30,245 nucleotides of DNA from IMG/VR virus record IMGVR_UViG_3300020312_000083, positions 1 through 30,245 of that record; one strand, given 5' to 3'. Below the pieces are notes generated by a model, which saw only the letters and a list, made by a program, of their open reading frames with translations, was not told the DNA's origin and ran no database searches. Position numbers and translations under genes: made by a program. Shown piece after piece: positions 23,676 to 30,245 of this stretch; position 1 is the first letter of the stretch; the number at the start of each line of letters is the position of its first letter. This stretch comes from a virus.

Positions 23676-26195
23676 CTAATTTCTTTGAGATAAATCTCTT
23701 AAGCGTTTAACATCAATTGCTTCTTGAACTCTTTCTTTATTAAGTTTTTCTAATTCAACAGCAATTCTTGACGCTGCCATTTCTTCTTGAGCGTCTATTC
23801 TTTCTCTCGCAACTTGCGTTCTTTCATTAGCTGTTTGTTGTGCAATATTATTTCTTTGTGCAGCTAATTGATTGTTTAATTGATCTTGTTGAGCTTTCAA
23901 TACAGTATTTGTTTCAAACTCTTTTGCATCTTGTTGTAAGCGTGCACCCTGTAATGCTAACTCTTGTTTTCGTATTTCTACAAGTGGGTCTTCATTATCC
24001 GCAGGTGCAAGAACCTCAGATAAATTTGCAGCTAACTCAGCAATGCGTTGAGCAACTTCATTTTCTATTTCTATTTGTATAGCTTGCATAGCTTCTTGTG
24101 GTATTTGACCATTATATTGTTGCTGTAATTCTTGCAATTTAGGTCCAAATTCTGCTTCAACTAATTCTCTCGCTTGTAACGCAATATGCTCATATATATG
24201 TGAAGTTAAAAGATTAATAACATTTATATTAGCCATAACAGCAGGTGTTCGCATAAATGTTAAATGTGCCTCAATATGTGCTTGATGGTCTTGTTTTGGA
24301 AAAGCCTGTAGTCCCTGCCCTTGTAGAGCTTTTGCATTTTCAATAGCAGGGTCTTGAGGTTGAGGTTGTGGAGGAGGTGGTAATACTTTTTCAATATTAC
24401 GCACGCCCAATGCTTCGTACATTCTTTTATACGCTTCATACATTCCAACTGGTCCATGAACTTGTGGGTTCGATTGCACGAGCTGTAAACTTGTTTGAGC
24501 AATTGCAATTCTTTGAGCTGTTGAAAAGATGTTAGGGTCTGATACAGGCATAACATCAATTCTGTCATCAAAGTCTGATTGCTTAATATTTGGATCGCCA
24601 CCACTTACTTCATATGGATATGTTGGTGGTGTGTAATCACGGAAAAGATTTGCTAGAAGATTAAATTCTATCTTCTGTGCATAGTGTAATCTTTTGTGAA
24701 TAGCTGACATAATTTTTGTGCCACGCTCTAGCATAGCAACAGTCGAACCTACTGGTGCACTGTTCTGTTCAGCTAACGGCATGTCGGCAACGGACGCAAA
24801 TCTCTTACCGCTCTCAACAATAATGCCAAGTAACTGTAGTAAAGTTCCAGATGGTTCTTTAAATGGTAGTGGTATAATAGACGCTCTCAAGTCTCCACCA
24901 GGAGCATCAATATCTCTAAACTCACCAGGTTGCAATGGGTCTGATTCATCTCTAACCCTAATACCTCTAGCTTTAAAACCAGCTGGTAAGTTTGCTAATG
25001 TTCCAGCGTCGATAAGCTGACGCAGAATAGATGTAGCAGAACGAGATAAGTTACCAATAATATGTGGTAAACCAAATCCGTAAAATCCTAGACCAGGTAA
25101 AAATTTGTAATGTACAAAATATTGGTTAGGATTTTTCTGTGGGTCTTCCTCTTCATAATTTCTTCTAATAGCAAGTATGTTAGATGAACCTACATCAATA
25201 GTAATAATGTAAGGTAATTTAATTCCTGTTGGTTCTCCGTCTTGTCCAATGTCTTCAAAACCTTCTAAGTCTAAGAAAGTATGTATTTCATAAATTTCTA
25301 ATTCATCATCTTCGTAAGTCATTGTTGCAGACTCACCAGATACTTTCTCCATAGTCTCTTCTAAATCAGAATAGACATGTGTTGGTCTGACGGGAACATC
25401 TCTGTAGATACCAGCAACTTGAAGTTTACGAACTTCATTTCCTGTCATCTTCAGTCTATGTGTTAGCCTAACAGCATTCGCAAGGTCAACAGAACTGTAA
25501 GGAACAATAATGTCTTCACTAGGAACGAAGCGAGCCACGGGTCTTTGTTTTGTTTCATCGTAATAAACCTTCTTAAAAGCTGATCCACTTAAAGGTAGAT
25601 AGAATAGCAACTGGTCAAGTTCTGGATCGTACTCTTCCATATTGTAGCAAATCTGATAGTTCATATAATCTTGAACTCTTTGTGCCTGTTTTTCTGATTC
25701 TGGATTAGGTTCGCCAATAATATTTACACGCACGGGTCCACCCGCAGGTAATAATTCTTTATAGGCTTGTGCTTGGAATTGAGTAACGCTTTCAGCTAGA
25801 ACAGGATGAGTAACACCAGAAGCTCCCTCAAATGGTTCACTTCTCTCATCTTCCTCTACACCTAATAAATTTAAACCCTTCTCATAAATCTTTTCCCAGT
25901 CTTCACGAGCATCAATGTCGCTTTCTACTGCACTTAATAAATCAGAAGATATTGGACCTAATACACCTTCTTCAACATACTCTGCTAAATTAGCGTCAAA
26001 AGGAATTTGTTCTGGAGCAACTCCTTCTTCAACAAATTCACCAACTTCTACAGAACCATCTTCTAGTTCTGTTATTTCGCCACTTGCTATTGCTTCTGCA
26101 AGAGCAGGCGGAACTTCAGCAGTGTCAATAGGATTTCCCTCAATAGGGAGTTCCTCTTCTTCTGGACCACCTTGTCCAAATGGATTCTCAGCCAT
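23676..26195 (-). CDS. Portal protein (P22-type podovirus portal)
   Basis: An 839-residue protein forming the dodecameric DNA-entry ring. After an acidic N-terminus come DAREDWEKIYEKGLNLLGVE, FEGASGVTHPVLAESVTQFQ, AYKELLPAGGPVRV and YMNYQICYNMEEYDPELDQL. The next part, LPLSGSAFKKVYYDETKQRP with FVPSEDIIVPYSS, is the conserved clip/wing region of P22-type portals. Segments such as YKFLPGLGFYGFGLPHIIGN and SATSILRQLIDAGTLANLPA follow. From about residue 690 the chain is Gln/Glu/Ala-rich helix and probably coiled coil, matching the barrel of long portals. Its size is typical of that class. It follows the terminase and the 70-residue gene closely. Confidence 0.9.
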   Translation of the reverse strand: MAENPFGQGGPEEEELPIEGNPIDTAEVPPALAEAIASGEITELEDGSVEVGEFVEEGVAPEQIPFDANLAEYVEEGVLGPISSDLLSAVESDIDAREDWEKIYEKGLNLLGVEEDERSEPFEGASGVTHPVLAESVTQFQAQAYKELLPAGGPVRVNIIGEPNPESEKQAQRVQDYMNYQICYNMEEYDPELDQLLFYLPLSGSAFKKVYYDETKQRPVARFVPSEDIIVPYSSVDLANAVRLTHRLKMTGNEVRKLQVAGIYRDVPVRPTHVYSDLEETMEKVSGESATMTYEDDELEIYEIHTFLDLEGFEDIGQDGEPTGIKLPYIITIDVGSSNILAIRRNYEEEDPQKNPNQYFVHYKFLPGLGFYGFGLPHIIGNLSRSATSILRQLIDAGTLANLPAGFKARGIRVRDESDPLQPGEFRDIDAPGGDLRASIIPLPFKEPSGTLLQLLGIIVESGKRFASVADMPLAEQNSAPVGSTVAMLERGTKIMSAIHKRLHYAQKIEFNLLANLFRDYTPPTYPYEVSGGDPNIKQSDFDDRIDVMPVSDPNIFSTAQRIAIAQTSLQLVQSNPQVHGPVGMYEAYKRMYEALGVRNIEKVLPPPPQPQPQDPAIENAKALQGQGLQAFPKQDHQAHIEAHLTFMRTPAVMANINVINLLTSHIYEHIALQARELVEAEFGPKLQELQQQYNGQIPQEAMQAIQIEIENEVAQRIAELAANLSEVLAPADNEDPLVEIRKQELALQGARLQQDAKEFETNTVLKAQQDQLNNQLAAQRNNIAQQTANERTQVARERIDAQEEMAASRIAVELEKLNKERVQEAIDVKRLRDLSQRN

Positions 26196-26209
26196 GTTAT
26201 TTCCTTATA

Positions 26210-26422
26210 TTAAAAAGTTCCTTGAAACTTACCGCCCTTAGTTGCAGCACCCATGCCTTTCATGGTACCGCCACCTGGACCTTCTGGAACTTTAACATAT
26301 TTTACTTCCCCACCTGATGAATAACCAGTTTCAACAGTCTTACCAGTTTTGTCTGCATAAGCCGCAGCTTTTGCATAACCTTCTTCAGTATAAGGGAAAT
26401 GTTTTTTTCCTACTTTTGGCAT
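26210..26422 (-). CDS. Small Gly/Lys-rich protein with HFPYTEEGYAKA motif, 70 residues
   Basis: I start this gene at the ATG at 26422, two bases from the terminase stop, with AAGGAG about 13 bases upstream; a longer frame into the terminase gene is less likely. The product begins MPKVGKKHFPYTEEGYAKAA, then AYADKTGKTVETGYSSGGEV, and ends in a Gly-rich basic tail (GMGAATKGGKFQGTF). I recall the MPKVGxxxFxYTxxGxAxA opening as a small family beside terminase and portal genes in marine phages, of unknown function. The tail resembles that of the 59-residue protein at 16409-16588. Confidence 0.75.
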   Translation of the reverse strand: MPKVGKKHFPYTEEGYAKAAAYADKTGKTVETGYSSGGEVKYVKVPEGPGGGTMKGMGAATKGGKFQGTF

Positions 26423-26423
26423 T

Positions 26424-27905
26424 TTAATAATACTCCTTTTTATGGGGACGATCTTCATCCCAGATTTCATCGCTTGGGTGTCTAACAAATCCACCTTCAC
26501 GAAACCGTAGTATAGCCTGAGACATCGAATCTACCAAGTCATCATTGTCTCCAAATGGAAAAGAGGCACATTCTTCTGCCATCTCATCCGCCCATTGAAA
26601 ATCAGGTCGCCATACAAGACCAGATTCAAACATCGGGGCACAGGCATGGACTCTCGAAACTTTATCTTGTCCAGAGCGTCGACCACCTGGTGTAAAATTT
26701 ATAACAGGTATCCCCATATTTCTCAACTCTTGAGTTAAAGGAAGCCCAGAAGCCTTAGCCTCTATAAGAACTATATCAGGCTTATGATTAGAATACGAGT
26801 CCATAGCTATCTTTTTTAACTCAGGAAATTCCCATCGACCTTTACAACAATCTAATAAAATAATATTAGGACCGTCATCTTCATTAGGATAAAATACACC
26901 CCAAGTACTAATAGCACTGTAGTCAGCAGTTTCTGATTTTAAAAACGCAGTATCATATGACTGTAATATATACTCACATTCCGGTGGCTCATCATCTTCC
27001 CACATTTTCCACCATTCTCTTTTAATAATAGCACCTTCTTCCATTGTTGGTTGCTGTAACCACTGAGCATTCCATTTAGAAACTGGTAGGGAAGTTTTAA
27101 CTTTTAATAATTCTTCTTTAGACCAGAAGTTGGGCCATAAAACATTACCATCATCAAAGATAGCTGGAAATTCTACAACCTCCCAATGATCCGCATTTTC
27201 TTCACCTTGTTTTTTTAACACCTCTGCCGTCAAGTCTTTCGTAGACCAACGAGTCATAACGACAACAATACGACCGCCTGGTTGTAATCTTTGTCGTGGA
27301 CCAGAAGTATACCACTCATAACAATGTTCCATAGCCGATGGCGATAACGCATCTTGCTCGGAATGAGGGTCGTCAATAATAAGGAGGTCAGCACCACGAC
27401 CCGTAATCGCTGCGCCAACCCCCGCCGCAAAATATTCACCACCTTTTGTAGTTGCCCAACGCCCAGCGGCTTTAGACTCGGGCGACACTTTTGTATCGGG
27501 AAAGACGGTTTTATAATCTGGAGTATCAACAAGCATTTTGCACTTACGACCGAAACCTGTAGCAAGTTCGGTTGTGTGTGTTGCTTGAATAATTTTTAAT
27601 TTAGGATTAAGTCCTAACATATAGGAAGGAAAATAAATTGATGCGAACTCAGACTTTGTATGTCGAGGTGGCATATTAATAATTAATCTTTTTAATTTTC
27701 CTGTAGCTATGTCTTGTAATTTTTTTGCATAAATTTTGTGATGGTTGCCTTCAATAAAATCGGGCCACATTTTTTTAACATAAGTTAGGAAGTTACTTTT
27801 TGCTGCATCCTTTTCTTCCAAGAAATTTAATCTCTCTTGTAACTGAAGAGCGTAACGAACTTGTTCTTCGTCTAAGCTACTGTAATCAACTTCTGTCTGT
27901 GCCAT
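26424..27905 (-). CDS. terL: Terminase large subunit
   Basis: The DNA-packaging motor of 493 residues. The ATPase half has an adenine-binding-type start (NFLTYVKKMWPDF), a Walker A-like loop PPRHTKSE at 79-86, Walker B LLIIDDP at 174-180 and the coupling motif VVVMTRWS around 214-221. The nuclease half shows an acidic triad in RNase H-like positions: D318 in QSYDTAF, E382 in LIEAKASGLPL and D455/D456/D459 in DNDDLVDSMSQA. All key residues are present. The gene overlaps the HNH gene upstream by 20 bases. No small terminase was identified in the window. Confidence 0.95.
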   Translation of the reverse strand: MAQTEVDYSSLDEEQVRYALQLQERLNFLEEKDAAKSNFLTYVKKMWPDFIEGNHHKIYAKKLQDIATGKLKRLIINMPPRHTKSEFASIYFPSYMLGLNPKLKIIQATHTTELATGFGRKCKMLVDTPDYKTVFPDTKVSPESKAAGRWATTKGGEYFAAGVGAAITGRGADLLIIDDPHSEQDALSPSAMEHCYEWYTSGPRQRLQPGGRIVVVMTRWSTKDLTAEVLKKQGEENADHWEVVEFPAIFDDGNVLWPNFWSKEELLKVKTSLPVSKWNAQWLQQPTMEEGAIIKREWWKMWEDDEPPECEYILQSYDTAFLKSETADYSAISTWGVFYPNEDDGPNIILLDCCKGRWEFPELKKIAMDSYSNHKPDIVLIEAKASGLPLTQELRNMGIPVINFTPGGRRSGQDKVSRVHACAPMFESGLVWRPDFQWADEMAEECASFPFGDNDDLVDSMSQAILRFREGGFVRHPSDEIWDEDRPHKKEYY

Positions 27906-28374
27906 GTATTCTTGATACCCATAACATTAATTCTTTATCTGACATATTATGTTTCATAATATTTACTGCCCAACATACTAAACGAATATTTTCTTTTTTG
28001 TAACCTATATCATTATCTATTCTATCTATTGAAACATTCGTATATATTTTTTTTCCAGTGCCATCTCTTTTGTGTGTCATCTTAATACCACTTACTTGAC
28101 ACTTACCTTTACACTTTAACCATATATCTAAAATATCTTGCCAAGACAAGTCCCAAGATTTTTCTCCTTTTCTCTTTCGAGCAGATCGTAACTGTGTGAA
28201 ATTTCTTCTTAAAAATTTTATTGGGTCTTTATTAGCTTCATCATTGCGAAATTGCATATTGCATTTGCGACAACGCCGTCGGTAGCAAGGAGACCCATTC
28301 CTTGAAAACATTTTTTCAAATGCTGTAATGGGTTTCGTCACTTTGCATGTATTGCACTTGCGTGAACTCTCCAT
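27886..28374 (-). CDS. HNH endonuclease with N-terminal zinc ribbon
   Basis: A 162-residue protein. CxxC pairs at C7/C10 and C35/C38 make an N-terminal zinc ribbon. The C-terminal nuclease region has SIDRIDNDIGYKKENIRLVC around 115-134 and then NIMKHN, the second half of a beta-beta-alpha-metal site. The usual first His is not evident before IDRID, so activity is uncertain. Other Cys (C88, C92) may bind structural zinc. Phage HNH proteins next to terminase often act with it in packaging. The ribosome site AGG lies inside a small hairpin (28380-28394) five bases before the ATG, which may tune translation. It could instead be a homing endonuclease. Confidence 0.85.
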   Translation of the reverse strand: MESSRKCNTCKVTKPITAFEKMFSRNGSPCYRRRCRKCNMQFRNDEANKDPIKFLRRNFTQLRSARKRKGEKSWDLSWQDILDIWLKCKGKCQVSGIKMTHKRDGTGKKIYTNVSIDRIDNDIGYKKENIRLVCWAVNIMKHNMSDKELMLWVSRIHGTDRS

Positions 28375-28509
28375 AAATTCCTACATATAGTAGGTTTGAC
28401 ATTTATGCAACTAAATATTGATTATATGATCTGTAATACACATAAAAACATAGTTGAAACACAAATAAATGTAATAAAATTAAGCATTTAACACCCTTTA
28501 GTTAATAGT

Positions 28510-28537
28510 GTTATATACCTATTTCTTCATTAATCAA
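28510..28537 (-). promoter_or_regulatory. Putative sigma70-type promoter upstream of HNH and terminase
   Basis: On the minus strand TTGATT (28537-28532) and TATAAC (28515-28510) are 16 bases apart, matching the -35 and -10 consensus in four and five of six positions. It lies in the 201-base gap before the HNH gene, the largest in the window. A second TATAAT closer to the gene (28426-28421) has only a weak -35 partner. The region is AT-rich, so chance matches are possible. Confidence 0.4.
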
Positions 28538-28575
28538 CTCAATATAGTGAATAAATACTATTTATTTTGGTAATA

Positions 28576-28782
28576 TTAGCCAGTAAGTACGAAAATTACT
28601 GCTATTACTCCAATTACGAGTACTGGAACAAGCCACTTTGTTGAAAATGGTTGTTTTTCAACTACATAAGCCTCATTTTCTGGAGTAGATGGATCATCGG
28701 CTACAAATCTGCCTTTAGATGTCCTAGCTCGTTTCTTAGCTGGTGCTTTTTTCGTAGTTTTCTTTGTTTTAGCTTTTGCCAT
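28576..28782 (-). CDS. Lys/Ala-rich protein with C-terminal membrane anchor, 68 residues
   Basis: The first 25 residues (AKAKTKKTTKKAPAKKRART plus neighbours) are strongly basic, like histone H1 tails. A short acidic spacer (DDPSTPENEA) leads to one C-terminal helix, WLVPVLVIGVIAVIFVLTG (about 50-68). It overlaps the holin gene by 14 bases. A cytoplasmic basic tail on a single membrane anchor might hold nucleic acid at the membrane or modulate the holin. No family is recognised, and the role is not determined. Confidence 0.7.
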   Translation of the reverse strand: MAKAKTKKTTKKAPAKKRARTSKGRFVADDPSTPENEAYVVEKQPFSTKWLVPVLVIGVIAVIFVLTG

Positions 28783-29248
28783 TTCTTGCCTTCCTTATTG
28801 ATTTCATGCCGCGTTGCCCAAACCAAAATGAAATCACGGTTGAAAACAAAATTTTTGTTTCCTCGTCCCAGCTGGCTAATATAGCCTGGCTGACATCATC
28901 TCCTTCTTGTACTGCAACATAGACAGCTAACCCTTTAATGGTAGCAAACAGTATAAAAAAGAAATAAGTGACGACGGGTCGCACGGATGCTTGTAGTGCA
29001 GATATAAAGGAAGACTTATTACTTCTAGCAAGTTGAGCAGCATGTTCGTAGATAGAACGAGATTCTTCTACATCTGCTGCTGCGTCGAGCTCTTCAAGTT
29101 TCAATTGACTTAAAACTTCAGCGTGCTTTGCCTGAGCCTCCAATAATTTTAATTGGTGACGATTTTTCTGTCCCTGCTCGAAGAATCCCAAGAGCGTGGG
29201 GAGAAATGAAGTTCCGAAGCCCAAGAGGCTTCCAAAAAGTGACAGCAT
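28769..29248 (-). CDS. Holin, three-helix gene-transfer-agent type
   Basis: A 159-residue membrane protein. Helix 1 lies near residues 3-22 (LSLFGSLLGFGTSFLPTLLG). A charged coiled coil follows at about 27-75 (HQLKLLEAQAKHAEVLSQLK). Helix 2 is at about 88-113 (PVVTYFFFILFATIKGLAVY), and a short helix 3 near 131-146 precedes FWFGQRGMKSIRK. The order and the helix-3 ending WFGxRxxxK match the holin family described for gene-transfer-agent release. It would pore or depolarise the inner membrane at lysis. It is coupled as TAATG to the two-helix protein. Confidence 0.75.
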   Translation of the reverse strand: MLSLFGSLLGFGTSFLPTLLGFFEQGQKNRHQLKLLEAQAKHAEVLSQLKLEELDAAADVEESRSIYEHAAQLARSNKSSFISALQASVRPVVTYFFFILFATIKGLAVYVAVQEGDDVSQAILASWDEETKILFSTVISFWFGQRGMKSIRKARNGKS

Positions 29249-29433
29249 TAAATCTCTCCTTTTAATCTAAGGCTTACATAATAGATAAAAATTACATTAA
29301 TTGGCAAGAGAAAAAAGAACATGGGCCAATCTGCCATGAATATATACTGCAAACCACAATATAGAGAAAATACTCCACATATGTAGAATATTATCTTGAG
29401 AACCTCAAGAGCGTGATCTGCCATTTTGTCCAT
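29248..29433 (-). CDS. Small two-helix membrane protein, 61 residues
   Basis: After a short N-terminus (MDKMADHALEVLK) come two hydrophobic stretches, IIFYICGVFSLYCGLQYIF (about 14-32) and PMFFFLLPINVIFIYYVSL (about 37-55), and a charged end (RLKGEI). It starts three bases after the lipoprotein stop and is coupled to the holin gene. Size and topology fit a small holin, antiholin or pinholin partner. No family match is recognised by eye, so this role is inferred from context. Confidence 0.7.
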   Translation of the reverse strand: MDKMADHALEVLKIIFYICGVFSLYCGLQYIFMADWPMFFFLLPINVIFIYYVSLRLKGEI

Positions 29434-29436
29434 AAT

Positions 29437-29571
29437 CTACTCGTCGGTAGATTTAGTGGAAATCTGTATGTCTATTTCTTGTGACTCTGGAATATTTGCT
29501 GAGATGTTAATTGCAGAACTTGCACATCCAGCTAAAACCACTACCATAAGAACTAAAAATAAATTTTTCAT
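29437..29571 (-). CDS. Small lipoprotein, 44 residues
   Basis: Found by direct translation. The product MKNLFLVLMVVVLAGCASSA plus a 24-residue polar tail has a classic lipoprotein signal: two positive or polar residues, a hydrophobic core and the lipobox LAGC with C16 as the lipidated residue. The +2 residue is Ala, which favours the outer membrane. GAGG lies 6 bases before the ATG, and a good promoter is immediately upstream. It leads a membrane-protein cassette with a holin, so it could be a minimal outer-membrane spanin (Rz1-like). The tail lacks the proline richness common in Rz1, so this is a tentative call. Confidence 0.75.
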   Translation of the reverse strand: MKNLFLVLMVVVLAGCASSAINISANIPESQEIDIQISTKSTDE

Positions 29572-29593
29572 TGTTAACCTCTTGTATAATATT

Positions 29594-29622
29594 TTTATAC
29601 AACTTTATTTAACGATTGTTAA
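29594..29622 (-). promoter_or_regulatory. Putative sigma70-type promoter for the lysis cassette
   Basis: On the minus strand TTAACA (29622-29617) and TATAAA (29599-29594) are 17 bases apart; each matches the consensus at five of six positions and the spacing is ideal. The -10 lies inside a perfect AT-rich inverted repeat (TTGTATAA/TTATACAA, 29582-29602), which may be a binding site. The first gene downstream is the lipoprotein at 29571. The upstream gene ends at 29635, just before the promoter. Confidence 0.55.
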
Positions 29623-29634
29623 CTATTAATTATG

Positions 29635-30021
29635 TTAAAAATATGTTCCGAAGACATTGATGTCTGGATAGTTTTGAAGTTGAGGAGGATTCCTTAGTCC
29701 ACGAAGGTATTGACTAAAGTTGTTTATTTTTTCCATAGCTATTGGATTTTGAATATTGTTATTAGTTTCTGGAGTAGGCGGCACCGGATTACCTTGTGGT
29801 AATGGCGGTGGAGTTCTTTGTGCAAACATATTTTGTGGAGGCATCATATTATGCATTGGAACTTGTGCCATTGGCATCATAGGAGGTCTAGTTGCCGGAT
29901 GCATGTTTGGTTGTTGTTGTAATATTTGACGACCAGGATTGTAAGCCTGATTACCACCAACAGCGTGATTTAAATTTCCTTGCTGGAATGGTTGATTCAT
30001 ATTGTTTGGATTGTTTTGCAT
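29635..30021 (-). CDS. Low-complexity P/Q/N/M-rich protein, 128 residues
   Basis: The sequence is dominated by Asn, Gln, Pro and Met (MQNNPNNMNQPFQQGNLNHA; RPPMMPMAQVPMHNMMPPQN). A short ordered piece near the end (MEKINNFSQYLRGLRNPPQL, then NYPDINVFGTYF) may be the functional element. There are no Cys, helices in the membrane or enzyme motifs. It stands alone between an upstream terminator and the lysis promoter, so it is probably transcribed from the AT-rich region 30022-30190. No clear ribosome site was seen before the ATG. Function unknown; the open frame and distinct composition support a real gene. Confidence 0.55.
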   Translation of the reverse strand: MQNNPNNMNQPFQQGNLNHAVGGNQAYNPGRQILQQQPNMHPATRPPMMPMAQVPMHNMMPPQNMFAQRTPPPLPQGNPVPPTPETNNNIQNPIAMEKINNFSQYLRGLRNPPQLQNYPDINVFGTYF

Positions 30022-30184
30022 ACCGCCATTTTATAATTTTTTTATTAAAAGTCAATCGGAGTCCCACAGGGTACCTTAAAAATTTAAAAGTTGTGTTCGT
30101 ATGTCATAAACCTACTTTGTACTATTTTTCTTTTTTATTAGAGCGAAAGGGGTAGGGGGGCAGGATTTTTTTTCTGTTAGGCAT

Positions 30185-30220
30185 AAAAAAAGACTAGGGA
30201 ACCTGAAAAGTTCCCTAGTC
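30185..30220 (-). terminator. Intrinsic terminator at the right end
   Basis: On the minus strand an 11-pair perfect stem, GACTAGGGAAC with GTTCCCTAGTC (30192-30202 and 30210-30220), encloses a 7-base loop and is followed by seven Us (30191-30185). The arrangement is a textbook factor-independent terminator. It ends transcription coming from genes to the right of the window and separates them from the genes here. The U-run is only on the minus-strand side, so action on plus-strand transcripts is not expected. Confidence 0.9.
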
Positions 30221-30245
30221 TATAAGTTAGATTAATCGCTTACTG

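Noticed and set aside
26423-26500. Longer N-terminus for the 70-residue protein, starting at 26500 inside terL.
   Set aside because: The internal ATG at 26422 has AAGGAG upstream and begins the family motif MPKVG; the extra residues are a shadow of terL in another frame.
29582-29602. AT-rich perfect inverted repeat TTGTATAA/TTATACAA as a terminator of the gene ending at 29635.
   Set aside because: The stem is almost all A-T and is not followed by a U-run on the minus strand; it overlaps the -10 of a promoter and is more likely part of that region.
1-30245. CRISPR array, tRNA genes, insertion sequence or integrase.
   Set aside because: No regularly spaced repeats, no cloverleaf-like sequence, and no transposase or recombinase motifs were seen on either strand.

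Overview
The window is a block of virion, packaging and lysis genes from a tailed bacteriophage. By eye the DNA is AT-rich. All supported genes lie on the minus strand, so they read from right (30245) to left (1). The gene set fits a marine podovirus of the kind known from uncultured surface-ocean (uvMED) and pelagiphage genomes. It has a large P22-type portal, P22 gp4/gp10-like adaptor and nozzle proteins, no tape-measure or sheath gene, and very large Gly/Ala-rich proteins likely ejected with the DNA. A low-GC marine alphaproteobacterium is a reasonable host guess, but this is inference; no host gene is present.

Layout in transcription order. (1) 30220-29635: a minus-strand terminator closing an upstream unit, then an isolated P/Q/N/M-rich protein. 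(2) 29622-28576: a good promoter followed by a compact membrane cassette: a 44-residue lipoprotein, a two-helix protein, a GTA-type three-helix holin and a Lys/Ala-rich tail-anchored protein. No endolysin is seen here. (3) 28537-23331: a putative promoter, an HNH nuclease overlapping the terminase large subunit, a 70-residue protein, the portal, and two small proteins. No small terminase was recognised. (4) 23338-18911: a GroES-like co-chaperonin, scaffold, a conserved unknown, a probable head accessory protein, the major capsid protein followed at once by a strong intrinsic terminator, then two small beta-rich proteins. (5) 18901-14428: an unusual Gly/Tyr-rich protein, a tiny XhlA-like membrane protein, small unknowns, and the neck/adaptor genes including a zinc-ribbon protein. 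(6) 14426-7012: the fibre region, with a fibre-base protein, four tandem divergent paralogous fibre-like proteins, two related tail-assembly-chaperone-like proteins, a repeat protein and a fibre ending in a self-cleaving S74 chaperone domain. (7) 7031-1: a gp10-like nozzle and the giant Ala/Gly-rich internal or ejection proteins, the last of which runs off the left edge.

The genes are tightly packed. At least twelve junctions have the form TAATG (stop and start sharing a base), and others are ATGA, which points to translational coupling. The longest stretch without a gene is about 200 bases (28375-28575); it appears to hold a promoter. Four real genes of 36-59 codons (23556-23666, 16409-16588, 17124-17294, 29437-29571) and a truncated gene at the left edge were found by direct translation. 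I found no tRNA, CRISPR array, insertion sequence or integrase.
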